Assembly: GCA_023614405.1 (NCBI GenBank)
Contig: CM042684.1
Span: 471,829,650-471,893,649 of the forward strand
Origin: Avena insularis
Lineage: Eukaryota; Streptophyta; Magnoliopsida; Poales; Poaceae
Direction: 5' to 3'
DNA: 64,000 bases
The notes below the pieces were generated by a model. The model worked only from the letters and a program-made list of their open reading frames with translations. It was not told the origin of the DNA and did no database searches. Positions 23,229 through 35,046 of the stretch are shown here, one piece after another (positions within the stretch are counted from its first letter, which is position 1; the number at the start of each line of letters is the position of its first letter). A program made the translations under genes and the position numbers.

Positions 23229-23560
23229 CTGCATTATATAATTGAGTTTATGAAAAAATATTACAGAAGATATAGAGAAATGACTACCATTGTATATCGA
23301 CACATGCATTGTATCAATGACAAATGAAAGTATTAAGTTGCTAAGCTCGATCGAGGAGGAAAGAAAGAGGAGAAAACTTATGTGTGGCTCAGGCACTTCA
23401 TATCATGTTTGTTTTGGGTGAACTCAAGTGGCATCATCCTCTCATGCATTTCATCGAGCACCTCTTGTGCATAGAGGGAAAAAACAAAACAACATACACC
23501 ACATGTGCATTAGAGGGGAAAATCAAACCACTCACACAAGCATGTGGGGCTGGGTGCATA
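23229..23560 (-). other. CACTA 5' leader region
   Basis: AT-rich sequence upstream of the TNP2 start, with no separate gene seen. The open frame continuing to 23396 is judged to be untranslated leader, because recognised TNP2 proteins begin near MxxEWMYGDRHT. Confidence 0.4.
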
Positions 23561-23735
23561 TATATAGGAACATGGACCTTTAGTCCCGGTTCTTACCACG
23601 AACTGGGACCAAAGGGCTAGATACAGACGCGAAACCCCTTTAGTCCCGGGTCATGGCATGAAACGGGACTAACCATGGTCTAGCCCCATGTGGTGTCCTA
23701 GCCTAACGAACCGGGACTAATGCTTAGATTAGTCA
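23561..23735. repeat. CACTA subterminal repeats
   Basis: Three related units carry the motif TTTAGTCCCGG or its complement. They are a palindrome at 23579-23613 (ctttagtcccggttc ... gaactgggaccaaag), a second at 23640-23675 (ctttagtcccggg ... cgggactaa), and a half unit near 23708 (gaaccgggacta). Such repeats are typical of the ends of Triticeae CACTA elements and are thought to bind transposase. The true terminus is not visible; L3 begins at 23801. Confidence 0.78.
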
Positions 23736-23800
23736 TGTTTCATAAGGGAACCAGAACGGATCGGTTTGGGGCGGTTTAGACAGATGCCCTGTTTTCCACT

Positions 23801-24288
23801 TGACGTGGGCATACCTTACAAGTGGCCGAGTTCAGTATATACAGCCTGATCTGGCAGAAGCCCACGGTGTTACCAGGGCCCAATCTAGGATTCGGGTGAC
23901 CTACGGAGACTCCGACTGCTTGTGGCATAAGGCAACGCCTAAAGATAGAAAGTTTAAACAGACGAACCCTAACTTGTAACCGACTCGACCTGCTACCTGA
24001 GACCTAGCCTATCTATATAAAGGCTAGGAGGGGGCGGCGAGGAGGAAGATGAAAACCCTAGTTTCCACAACCTCGCAAGATTGCAACTATGCACCCCTGT
24101 AACTTTTGACTCCTTCGATAAATCCAAGAGCAGACAATCAGGAGTAGGGACGTCTATGAGGCCTGACCCATTGGTAAACCTTGTGTCCCTGTGTGCTTGT
24201 TTTCTAGCCGATTGATGCCTCCAGCGCTCCCTCCTTCTCCAAAACACAAGTCCATAACAATGGGCATTGATGAGTTCAACCCTTGTCA
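23801..24288 (+). repeat. L3 5' LTR
   Basis: This is a short LTR of 488 bp with inverted ends TGAC...GTCA. A TATA box (TATATAA, 24014-24020) lies just ahead of a purine-rich stretch. Its first 250 bp match 43412-43660. A primer-site-like sequence, TTGGCACCGTCTATGGGAA, follows from 24290. Confidence 0.88.
24014..24020 (+). promoter_or_regulatory. TATA box of the L3 5' LTR
   Basis: TATATAA lies in CTATCTATATAAAGG and is conserved in the 3' LTR at about 43625-43632. Start of transcription is expected about 30 bp downstream, near 24045-24050. Confidence 0.65.
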
Positions 24289-24309
24289 ATTGGCACCGTC
24301 TATGGGAAC

Positions 24310-26700
24310 TGGGAGTGCTAATGTCACGGCTTCTTCGGCCCCGTCAATCGAATTCTACAACTCTACAATAGCAGAGACTCGCCTCCTCTTTGGTGCCTTC
24401 GACTTCACCGTCCATACGCCGGCCACTCGCCCGACTTTTGAGTCCGTGGGCGAGGGGATCGGCCTAGCGGTCGGAAGCTTACGCTTTCAAGTTGGTCAGC
24501 TGGGCACACTTTGTCTCCCTGGCTAGCCCATAGTTTCCGTGATTGCTCCAACATCGTGGTTTCCACCACCGATCGGCACCCTGAGCAAACTCAACGCCCC
24601 GACAATAGTTGGGAACGTGATCAGCGACAACAGTTGTGGATCCGATCTGGCGATCTAGCCACCGAACATGGAGCCTACGGCTCTGGATCTGAAAGCTGCG
24701 GAAGCAACAACTTCCCCAATCACTACATGTGCACCATCATCAACGCATGTGACATTGGCACCAGTCACGAGAACGCTGGCACTGGTCCGACCAATGACAG
24801 CATCCCAGTCACGAATGGTGGTCCCGCTAATAGCACACCCACCAACAACGGGACGGGAGGAGCCCCGCATCTCCCGAAAAATGAGCGCGCCGAGGAGCAC
24901 GTGTTGATCAAGCTCAACGACAACGAGTGGGCTCGCTGCCGCGAGGCTCTATAGGGTAATCCTTTGCCCCCGAACTCATCGCAAGACATGCTGATGGGTT
25001 ACCATTGGCTGCTCAAGGAAGAATACAAGTGCCAACAACAAGTAATCACGCAACTCGATGTGCGTAGAAAGGCGGCAGACGAGTCGAGCCTTCGGTGGGC
25101 TCAGCTCTCTTCCATGGGAGGATCCTCCTCCAAGGGCAACGACTACGTGGCAGCCAAGAGACGCTCTCGACTGGCCCACCTCACCGACAAGGAGCGAGAA
25201 GAGGCCACGAGAGTCCTCGACTTCTCATCCATGATGGTGGACACACGGGGAAACGTGCTCCTAAAGACACCACAGGTGGCGGTAACGGTAGTCACCATGT
25301 ACCTCCTCAACAACCAGCTTCCGACTGGGGATCCGCGAGCTGCCATGCACCAATCTACGATCGCGGGCTTGGGGCTAGTTGAAGCTGCCCTCATCAAGGA
25401 TCCAACACCAGAGCCAAAAAAGAGCAAGGCTCTGGCGAAACTCTACTCCTCGCCCTCATCCAGCGATGATAGCCACGACTTGTCTCGACGTCGCTGCTCA
25501 CGGCGACACAACCATGACTACGACGCCCGTGATGACATCACGTAGCCCAAGGTCAACAAGATGCGTGCAAGGCATGCCTGTTCGACTGACTCGAAGGACG
25601 ATGAAATAGAGCTCTGCGGCGCTAGATGCTTCAGCAGAGCCATTAGGCAGAAGCGAATGCCTAAGGGGTTCAAACTCCCATCAGAGAACCAAAAATTCGA
25701 CGGCCTACAGGACCCGAAAATCTAGCTATAAGATCACATCTCCTCCATCAGGCTACATGGCGGAAGCTCGAGCACGGCGATGCAATGCCTCCAGCTACAG
25801 CTGTAAGGCGCCGCTCGTGCGTGGCTTAATAACCTCCCGCGCGGATCCATTCGCAGCTGGGAAGAGCTGGTCTATAGCTTCATACGAAACTTCAAGGGCA
25901 CTTATAAAAGCCCCGCATCAATCAAGGAATTAAGAGGTTGCCACCAAAGGTCTGGCGAGTCGCTGCACTCATACATCTAGAGATAGTCCATCATCAAGAA
26001 TTCCACAGAAGACATCTTAGAGGATTGCGCAATCGATGCATTCCACTGCGGCGTGCGCTGCAGAGAGCTCAGGGAGGAGTTGGGCTGCTCAAAGCCCAAC
26101 ACAATCGACCACCTGATGGAGATCGCGTATAGGTGGGACGATGGAGAGGACTCGGTGAAAAACCGTGCCTACTCCGATGATGACGACGACCTCGGGCACA
26201 TCGCCGAGGGAAATGTCGAATGCGCGGTTACGAGGACCGCAAAGAGGTCAACATGGTTACGGCTGGCTACGCAGACAAACGCGACAACAACAGCAACAAC
26301 GGATACCGCAGCGGTGGATACTGCGGCAGCAGGAAAACCACGCAAGTGTGGCAACGCCGCACTTGCGATGAGGCACCCGCAACATCCATCCAGGACAAAC
26401 TGTCCAGACCATGCAACATGGACTTCTACATCGACAAGCATGGCGGCAAGAAAAAATCTAGCCACATCCTAAAGTACTGTCGTGAATTCCTCAAGCTCCA
26501 CGAAGGTCTGGCTCAGATGAATCGCGACGCGATTAACCAGGGCTATGGAGTTGCCCCGGGCACTGTGGCACATGGAGCTCCTCCACCACCACTAGGTCCG
26601 GCACCACCTGCAGCTGCACCAGTCCAGAATCATGGAGACAAACCATACCACCGACCACTAGGGAACATGGGAATGATCTAGAAGGGTCGCCCCTCAAATC
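24310..26700 (+). pseudogene. gag: L3 Gag
   Basis: Gag is spread over several frames. An N-terminal low-complexity region (24511-25545) includes RRSRLAHLTDKEREEATRVL. The Gag core at about 25670-26000 reads FKLPSENQKFDGLQDPKI, then AARAWLNNLPRGSIRSWEEL, then VYSFIRNFKGTYKSPASIKEL. This is the Tat/Retrosat-type Gag pattern. The core carries stops where relatives have Trp or Gln (about 25724, 25730, 25978, 25984). The part after 26050 includes HLMEIAYRWDDGEDSVKN and a Gly/Asn-rich tract. No clear zinc knuckle was found. Confidence 0.8.
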
Positions 26701-27500
26701 GAGTGTAGAAATCGATCACTCGCCAAGTTAATCTGGCGATGAACTCCCTGCCCTCCACCCCTGAGTACCTCAGTGGAAGCGAGTCCTGCATCACTTTCGA
26801 CAAGAGCGACCACCCAAAACAAGTTCCTTGCCTAGGCCACTGTCCCCTGGTGCTCGAGGCGAAGATTGGAGGCTTCGAGATGAGTCGCATCTTCATGGAC
26901 GGCGGAAGCGACATCAACCTCATGTTCGCTAGTACCTTGCACGTAATGAGGATCCCTCTAACATGTCTAGAAGTTTCAGACACGACGTTCCATGACATTG
27001 TTCCTGGGAAGGGCGTGTACCCCCTGTGCAAGATCAACCTCGACGTCATCTTCGGCACACCACAAAAATTTCGGCGAGAACGCATCGACTTCGAAGTTGT
27101 CGACTGACCCTCCCAATACCACTGCATCCTCGGACATGTCGCATTCGCGAGGTTCATGGCGGTGCCACACTATGCTTATCTGCAGATGAAGATGCCAGGC
27201 CCAAACGGCACTATCACAATAAAGGGAAGCTTCGAGAGGTCTGACAGCTGCGATAGGGAATTCAACAAAATCTCCTAGTGCTTCGGCATGCAAGAGGAAC
27301 TCGCGAGGTTGAAGGAGTCGATAGACAACAGTCTGCCTCCCCTCAGCAAGCCAAGCTCACCCGACCAATCCTTCGACACGTCAGTGCACACCAAGAAAGT
27401 CCAGGTCCACCCAACGGACCCGACCAAGATGACCCTCATCGCCAACAACCTGAGTACCGCACAGGAACTTGCGCTCGTTGAATTCCTCCGTGACCGCTAG
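26701..27500 (+). pseudogene. pol: L3 protease and linker
   Basis: A retropepsin-like domain runs from about 26739, with RIFMDGGSDINLMFASTL (catalytic Asp in Asp-Gly-Gly) near 26890. It is stopped by TGA at about 27105, where relatives have Trp, and then reads YHCILGHVAFARFMAVPHYA. A linker to RT follows, with stops at about 27276 and 27498. The Asp-Gly-Gly form is usual in this lineage. Confidence 0.8.
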
Positions 27501-27542
27501 GAAATCTTTGTCGGGTGTCCAACGGACATGCCATGAGTTCCC

Positions 27543-28690
27543 ATGGAATTCGTTGAGAACTCACTCAATGTGAATCCAGACACAAGGTCAGTAAAGCAAA
27601 CAATACCGCGACTGTCTGAACCAAGAGCAAAAGTAGTCGGTATGGAAGTCAACAAACTCCTCGATGCAAAATTCATATGCAAGATCAAGGAGAGCACCTG
27701 GCTCGCAAATCCAGTGATTGTGCCTAAAAAGGACAAGGTTATCCTGCAGATGTGCATGGACTTCACCTCCTTGAACAAGCATTGCCCAAAGGATCACTTT
27801 ACGTTGCCACGGAATCGCTCAAATAACTAACTCCACTGCAGGATGCGAGCGCCTCTGCTTCCTCGACACCTACTCAGGCTACAATCAGATTCGAACGAAG
27901 GAGGAAGACCAGCAGAAAACGGTGTTCACAACACCTTTTGGTGTGTTCTGCTACAACATGATGCCCTTCGGGCTAAAAAAACGCAGGAGCCACCTATCAG
28001 CGGTGTATGCAGGCCTACCTCAAGAACCAACTTGGTCGCAACATCCAAGTCTACGTCGACGACATTGTAGTAAAAACCAAAGAGGAAGCCGCGTTACTCG
28101 ATGATCTCCACCAGACCTTCGATAACCTCGATCGCTACCAGATCAAGCTCAATCCAGACAAATGCGCCTTTGGCGTACCATCTGGGCAACTGCTTGGGTA
28201 TCTCATCTCCGCGAGAGGGATCAAGGCAAACTCGAAGAAAATAAAGGCCATACTGGCCATGGAGAAGCCAAAGAACATAAAAGGCGTCCAACAGCTGGCT
28301 AGGCAAATCGCAGCGCTCAGTCGATTCATCAGTCGAATGGGCGAAAAGGCACTGCCCTTCTACCAACTTCTCCGTAAAGCTGACAAGTTCAAGTGGACAG
28401 ACAAAGCACAAGAAGCATTCGAAGAGCTCAAGTGTCTACTGTCCACCTCGCCAGTATTGGTGATGCCTTGCGAAAAGGAGCCGTTGTTGCTATATATCTC
28501 TGCCACCAACCAGGTGGTCAGCACTGTGCTCGTGGTGGAACAAGCCGAAGAAAATAAAGTTCATGGGGTACAACGCCCAGTCTACTACCTCAGCGAGGTG
28601 CTCACTCCAATAAAACAGCGGTACCCGCACTACCAGAAGCTGGCCTATGGCGTCTTCATGACTGCCAAGCGACTGCGCCACTACTTCTAG
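27543..28690 (+). pseudogene. pol: L3 reverse transcriptase and first RNase H
   Basis: The RT starts with WLANPVIVPKKDK and CMDFTSLNKHCPKDHF. A one-base shift near 27810 and another near 27981 separate it from LCFLDTYSGYNQI and from CMQAYLKNQLGRNIQVYVDD. The catalytic YVDD is intact at about 28046-28057. The thumb (LNPDKCAFGVPSGQLLGYLI) and the connection and RNase H region (FKWTDKAQEAFEELKCLLS, LLLYISATNQVVSTVLVVE, YQKLAYGVFMTAKRLRHYF) follow. The usual first Asp of this RNase H is replaced (YISATN), so the domain looks degenerate. It ends at a TAG (28688) that is CAG in relatives. Confidence 0.88.
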
Positions 28691-29440
28691 GAGCACCCAA
28701 TTGTAGTGGTGAATGATGCCTCGCTTGGCCACATACTCAATAATCCCGACGCCACTGGACGAGTCGTGCTCTGGGGCATAGAACTGTCTCCACGAGACAT
28801 CACATACGAGAAGCGCGACGCGATCAAATCGCAAGTTCTCCCGAACTTCCTCGTGCACTGGATGGAGAACCAGCTCCCCGACAAGCCAGATATGTCCTAC
28901 CTATGTACAAGGCACTTCGATGGGTCCAAGCGCAAGGAAGGAGCTGGCGCAGGTGTCATACTGACATCGCCTCAAGGCGACAAGATGAGGTACGTTCTGC
29001 GAATGCAGTTCATGGCCTCCAACAATGAAGCTGAATATGAAGCCTTGCTCCACGGGATGCAAATGGCAAAAGCCTGTGGCGCCAAGCGACTCGTCATCTA
29101 CGGTGACTCCAAACCGGTAGTCAACCAAACAATGAACGAGTGCGACGCTCTTAGCGATAACATGATCGCCTACCGCGACCTCTACGACGCACTTGAAGGG
29201 GACTTCGACGGCTGTGAGCAGCGACACATCGACCGCGAGAGCAATGAGGAGGCAGACATACTCACCAACATTGGTTCCACCTGCGCCCAAGTACCACCTG
29301 GCATATTCCTAGAGCACATCTGCGAGCGCTCCATCAATCCAAAGGCTATAGAGCCTAAAGGTACGACGACAAAGGACACTGGACTCGACAACATGGAGCT
29401 AGACACTGGACTCGAAGGCCCCATGGAGGTCATGATGGTC
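28691..29440 (+). pseudogene. pol: L3 second (archaeal-type) RNase H
   Basis: After the tether (EHPIVVVNDASLGHILNNPD), a second RNase H begins near 28915. It carries HFDGSKRKEGAGAGVIL, SNNEAEYEALLHGMQMA, VIYGDSKPVVNQ and HIDRESNEEADILTN, so the Asp, Glu, Asp and late Asp positions are all kept. A second, better-preserved RNase H is the hallmark of the Tat lineage, and here it is the likelier source of the activity. The frame is open from the TAG at 28688 to the solo LTR at 29441, which cuts the linker before integrase. Confidence 0.88.
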
Positions 29441-32400
29441 TGTAACATCCCAAAACTCTAATCCAAGGATATTAAGATCCAAATCATCAAATTTATGGTT
29501 AACAAAAAACTTTTCCATTTAAAATGATTAAGCATTCATATGTGTATGCATTTAAATTAGGAGTTGTTTTGGAATTGCCATGTTTGAGTGATCCATTGGT
29601 TGTAAAATGATTCTAAGGTGAATTAAACATCATCTAGATCATTCCCAAACAAATCCTAGAAAAACAAATCAAAAAGAATAAAATAAACAAATGGTCATTT
29701 GTGCCATTTTAATCACCTAGCCTACTTTGGCTATTCCTAGAATTCAAATCTTAATAGAAATAATTGTGGTTCTTTGCACCCCTTGCTAGTACAAGTAGTG
29801 ATGTACCAAGGCCCAGTTTGTTTCACCCCAAAAACTTTCAAACACTAAATTTAAATGACATTTGAAAATTGAATGTAGTTCATATGTATAGATCACACTT
29901 ATTCAAAAACCACTCAAATGAACTCCACTTTTAAAACCCAAGCACACCTAGAAGCTCAAGCATAAGATACATCACTCCACCAAAATTCAGCCCAAAATTC
30001 AAAAACTTTCTTCATGCGGCCATTGTGTCTAACAGGTTGCAGACAGAAATAAACCTGCCTAACTAACACTGCTCCTAGTTAAACCCTTGTCCCCCAATTG
30101 ACCCTCTCTACTCTCCCCTGTCCCCCTAAGACCAACGAAACCCCCAGCTAGCCCCTCCCTTAGCCGCAGCAGCAGTGGAGCGCCGCCACTTTGTGGTCAC
30201 CGCCGGCCAGAAGAGGGCAACGTGCCAGGGACCGCGCCGCACCAAACCAGCAAGTCCCCTAGCTCCGCCCAACAGTACCGCACCTCCCTGTCCACCCCTC
30301 GATCAACCCCAGCCCCTAGACCACTCCCCAGCGTCGCCACCCTTTCTCTCTACGAGCTCGCCAGAGCGCGATAGCCGCCAGCATGAAGCAGACCGCCCCT
30401 CGACCCCATACCGTGCACGCCGCTCCGCCTCGACCCCAGCACCGCGCCAGACACGGCCGTGCACCGCCGCGCGACCCATAGTCACCGAGCGCCGCGTCGA
30501 GCACCGCCTCTGTCTCCAAGAGCGTGCAACGCTCTCGACCACATGCCACCGCCCCTAGCCATGCCATTAAGCCATAGAGCACCGCCAGGAGGCAAGCCAT
30601 CATCCGCCTACGCCGCCCATGCCGATAGCGCCCTGTATCGTCGTCACCGACGAGCTCGCCGTCGCCCCCTCGGTCTCCTCCTCGATCCTATATAAGGAGT
30701 CCTTCCCAACCTCAATCTCCACACCATTCGACTCCCCTCTCACTCCTAGTAATTCCCCACCTCTCGCCGGAGCAGCTCGAGCAGCAGTCCGCCGGAATTT
30801 CACCAAAGGAACCCGCTATAGAGGAGGAGACGCTGTCGTCGATTCCGTCCACCGCAGCCCCTGCCGTGACCTCGCCCGAGTCCTCCGTCGCCGTCCAGTT
30901 CGATCGCCCGCCTCGCCGTACTTGCTGGAGCACTGATACGTCCCCAGTAGACCCACACCGGCCGTTTAGGGTTCGGTCTCACTGGCGACGAGTCCGTCAT
31001 CGACGACGACTGTGAGCCGTTGATCCACGTTATAATCGTGTGGCCCAGATCGCTTGAGACCGTTTTGGGTTTTAATTCTCACTGACAAGAGGGACCATCC
31101 TACCAGCCACCCTCTGCATCGCTGAGCGTCACTGGGCCGGCCCATTTCCTTTCCCGCGCTGACCTAGTAATTCAAATCTAGATTTTTCTATTTAGGTTTA
31201 AACTCAATTCTGTCCCTTAGTTTAAAAATAAATTCAGAAATATTTACTAAACCAAATTGAGTGATTCAAATTTTGTTGGAAAGATTCTAGAAAGATCTAT
31301 CCAAGCCCGTTGGAGTTAATTCATTTAGAGTTAGAGATCTCTCCTAGTAAAAATAACAAGACATAAGCTTTTGCACATTCAAACATTTTTATAAAATCAA
31401 CCCTAATAGCTTTTGAGTTGATTCCAACTCTCAAAAATCACATTTAACCATACCTATCTAAATATGTAATAATATTAAGGTTTGCATGCAGTGACTTTGG
31501 ACTAGTACCAAAATAATGCTATATAGGCATTTCTAGTCACTTTAAATCATTAAATATTAAACTTAAACTTATTAAAATGTGATCCAACATTTAAATCACA
31601 TTCCCATATGTTAGAATATATGGTGATGACATGTTTCCACATGATCCCATATTTTAATTGGAGAATATTAAATCTTAGTTAATTTCAATGAGTAGAAATT
31701 ACTTTTCTCAAATAAAAAGATTGAAGCTAGTTCAATTAAACCTTGTGATGCTTGTGATGATAATAGATCATCAAATGTGTGCCTTAGTGTGCTAAGTAGA
31801 CTAGTTAAGCTTTGTTTGGTGATTGTGTATCCCGTATGTATTTATAGATGATAGTACCGACCAAGCTTTCGAGGAGGAGGAGTTCTACCAAGAGGAGGAG
31901 GAAGAAAACTTCAACCACCACACCAACCAAGGCAAGCCTAGCACTTCAAGTAAACTGAGCAAGCTATTGTTAGCAAGCTAGAATCAAGCTAGATAACCTA
32001 AGCAAGATGCATTAGGCAGGCTTTGGTTATACCACTTTGACTATTACCTACCCCAAGTTTTATTTCCAAGCTTTTACTTCTTTACTTTATTAAAGTACCT
32101 TACTCGTTTGAAGGTAGCATAAAAAGTATAAACTTGACCTATCTAGATAACCTTAGATGTCATTCTATGGCATGATATTGAGATTAGCATCCCACCTTAG
32201 TGAATACTCTTAACTTGGTAGCTTAGAGCTAAATCAAAACTTGAGTCACTTTAGATGGGAACACTTGGTGAAAATGAATTGTGAAAACCTTGGAATGATG
32301 AGTCATTCTATTGAGATGTTTTGACATGTGTTGAGAAACACAAATGGTTTATGATGATGAAAATGTTGAGGCATGAGCCTTAGCCCTTTTACAAAAAATT

Positions 32401-33377
32401 GATGGTTGGATTCAGATGCGATACCATTCCAATTTTACCGTACAACCATAATACCTGAATTGGGTAAGGCTTAGCCGGAAGTTTATATGCATTAGTATTA
32501 GTTCCCTCGTAGGAGAGGTTTGAGCTGAGGCTACCTCTCAATGTTGTCCACCTATGCAGTGCCCAAGATGACAAATGGTCATGGTTGGGAGGCCATGCTC
32601 ATAGGAGAGGTGCTTATACTAGGGTGTGTAAATGGAAGGTTATGTTTGATTATCTGAATACTAAGTATGATGATTCAGGGTTATCCCTGACAGATGTATC
32701 GAATCTTGTGGTGAAAGTGTACCACCTCTGCAGAGTGTCAAACTATTCGAATAGCCGTGTCCGCGGTTATGGACAGTTGGATTGGCCATACTGTTTCGTT
32801 GTCAGATATTTTCAAAATGACTTATGAAATGAATGATGAATCTTGACTTGACCACAACAGGGTTGTGACTATGACACTAGCTTCCCAAATTAAGTGATTC
32901 TAGAACTTTGTTTTATCTTTCTTTGTTTTTGAACTCAGCTTAGGTTTCAAACTTAACTTTACAAATCAACCTAGAGTTAGCATTTCCCACTAGAACTACC
33001 TTACTTGTTAGTGATAGTTTGCGAGTACTTAAAGAGTACTCATGGATTTTGTCCCTGGCTATTCCTATGGCCAGACTATGAAGGAGACTACCAAGATGAA
33101 GGACAGCAGGACGACTATGATAACTAGGACTATCTTCCATCGTCAGCATTGCATGTGCCTCTGAAGATGGACCCCACCGCTACGCTTATTATTTATTCCG
33201 CTGCTTGTTGTATTAAGACTGGATCATGAGATCCTTTATTCGTGTAAGACCTTATTATGGTTTGTAATGGATGATGTACTGCGATATCCAATCTGTTATG
33301 TCTCGCAAAAATGGTAATCCTGGGATTGCGATGTATGACATAACAGGCATGTGGGATTAAAAATCCGGGTGTTGACA
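29441..33377 (+). mobile_element. Solo long LTR (about 3.9 kb) in L3 pol
   Basis: It starts TGTAACATCCC and ends GGGTGTTGACA. Flanks TGGTC (29436-29440) and TGCTC (33378-33382) form a 5 bp target duplication with one mismatch. The pol reading frame resumes in phase on the far side. The LTR has a GC-rich block (30170-30960) with a TATA box CTATATAAGG at about 30688, then AT-rich sequence. A motif ACCTCTGCAGAGTGT at 32724-32738 is shared with L4. No internal domain or gag-pol is present. ORFs in the GC-rich block are not recognised as genes. Confidence 0.82.
30688..30697 (+). promoter_or_regulatory. TATA box of the long solo LTR
   Basis: CTATATAAGG is followed by a C/T-rich leader-like stretch typical of plant 5' untranslated sequence. 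If active, it would transcribe toward the L3 integrase remnant. Confidence 0.5.
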
Positions 33378-33382
33378 TGCTC

Positions 33383-34626
33383 GAGCCATCCTGGACACAA
33401 CCGTACATTACATACCTGCTCAATAAAAGGCTGCTAGATGACCCGACTGATGCATGTCACATAGCGCGATGATCCAAGGCATTCGCCCTCATCAATGGTG
33501 AACTATACAAGCGCAACATCACAAGAGTCCTTCAGCGATGCGTCTCCAACGGTTACGGAAGAGCCATCCTCCTCGACATACACGAAGGCACTTGCAGGCA
33601 CCACGCCGGGAGTCGCACCCTCGTCGCCAAAGCTCTGCGAGCTGGATTCTACTGGCCAATGGCCATGCGCAACGCCAAGGATATCGTCCAGCATTGCAAC
33701 GCCTGCCAGCGATTCACGGACAAACCGCACGCGCCTGACGCGGAACTCTGGCCAATACCTGTGGCCTGGACCTTTGCACAATGGGGACTCGACATGGTCG
33801 GCAAGCTCCAGAAGTCCTCACCTGGACGATATGTCTACCTCCTCGTCGCAGTCGACAAGTTCACCAAGTGGATTGAGGTCATGCCGGTAACAAATCAATC
33901 AAGAGCTAGCACCGTCAAATTCTTCGAGTCCATCATCTTCCGGTTCGGGGTGCCACACAGCATCATCACGGACAACAGAACAAACTTCACCTCGAAGGAA
34001 TTCTAGGATTTCTGCGAGAAACTGGGGATCAACATCAGCTACGCCTCCGTGGCACACCCTCAGACCAACGGTCAAGTCGAAAAGGCCAACAGCCTCACCT
34101 GCAGCGGAATCAAGAAAAGGCTCCTTCGACCACTCGAAAGAGCTGCAGGGTGCTGGCCCGACGAGCTACAATCGGTACTATGGAGCCTGCGCACAACTCC
34201 AAACGGCGCCACAGGCTACACTCCGTTCTTCATGGTACACAGCGTTGAAGCGGTACTACCCGCAGAAGTGTAGTACAAAGCCCCGCGGGTGGTAGCATAC
34301 AACGAGATAGAATCAACTCTCGCACTCGAAGTCTCCATCGACCTCCTCGATGAGGCACGCGAGATTGCAGCGGAAAGATCCATGATCTACCAATAGAACC
34401 TCCGCAACTACCACAGCAGGCAGCTACACCCCAGATCCTTCGTCGAAGGAGACCTGGTCCTGCGACTAAAGCAACAAGGGAACCCCAAACTCGAGTCCCC
34501 TTGGGAAGGACCCTACGTGATTACCGAAGTAATGCCAGGTGGCGCTTATCGCCTTAAAGACTTGGAGAGTGGAGTCACATACTCCAACCCCTGGAACGTC
34601 ACGTAGATGCGTCGTTTCTACCCTTA
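33383..34626 (+). pseudogene. pol: L3 integrase
   Basis: The frame matches that of RT and RNase H. A zinc-binding HHCC region is seen (HEGTCRHHAGSR ... IVQHCNACQRF, about 33582-33717). The catalytic core has WGLDMVGKL, VAVDKFTKWIEVMPV, GVPHSIITDNRTNF and HPQTNGQVEKAN, so all three acidic residues (D, D, E) are visible. The C-terminal GPY-like region SPWEGPYVITEVMPGGAY is at about 34497-34550. Stops at about 33470 (CGA to TGA), 34004, 34271, 34396 and 34606 kill it. It ends with RRFYP and TAG at about 34627. No chromodomain is present, as expected for Tat. Confidence 0.88.
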
Positions 34627-34627
34627 G

Positions 34628-35046
34628 ATATTTTACTTTACAAATAAGGCTATTCAACCAGTCACACATTGTACCTCGTGATATTCTACGAATAAATAAA
34701 TCTAAGAGCCCCAAACTTTGTGTTCTTTCTGTTTTACTTGCAATTATATCACTCGGGGGCTGCGCCACCCTTTACATTTTCGTTCTACGAACAAACGCAG
34801 TATCCTGAGTAGCTGACACACTACCAATCGAAGCCTTGATAACACCAACCCAGTTGCAACGCACCTGACAGGTTGGCAAGGTGCTGAGATAAATACACAT
34901 CAGGCTAACGAAAAGTAATTACAGAGTATAATACACTCGAAAAATATATAACAAGCTAGTGAGATCTCTACATTAATGGGTATCAAACACACCCGACACA
35001 AATGTATGAATTTTACAACACTTGAACATCTATGTGCAGGCCTATC
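34628..35046. other. L3 spacer between pol and antisense ORF
   Basis: No gene seen. It holds one ACTCGGGGGCT polypurine-like motif at 34751-34761, the same motif that is repeated near the 3' LTR. Confidence 0.5.

Larger units (their letters stand above)
9554..23800 (-). mobile_element. CACTA (En/Spm) transposon, fragmented by nested insertions
   Basis: A TNP2-type transposase gene read on the minus strand spans three blocks: N-terminal at 21706-23228, central at 12392-13403 and C-terminal at about 10160-10816. Insertions at 10817-12391 (solo LTR) and 13404-21705 (L2) split the gene, and the protein alignment continues across both. The transposase 5' side (23560-23735) carries 'tttagtcccggttc' subterminal repeats typical of grass CACTA elements. 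The other side carries two long hairpins (9554-9803). Neither terminal CACTA inverted repeat is visible, because L1 and L3 replaced the flanks. Subfamily is not resolved (Caspar/Jorge-like by the repeats). Confidence 0.85.

Noticed and set aside
23229..23396. Upstream extension of the TNP2 frame
   Set aside because: The hydrophobic, Ser/Phe-rich stretch does not resemble the TNP2 N-terminus, which begins near the Met at 23228.
30175..30960. GC-rich ORFs on both strands resembling a Pro/Arg-rich host gene
   Set aside because: They lie within a solo LTR bounded by a target duplication. The composition explains the overlapping ORFs and no domain is recognisable.
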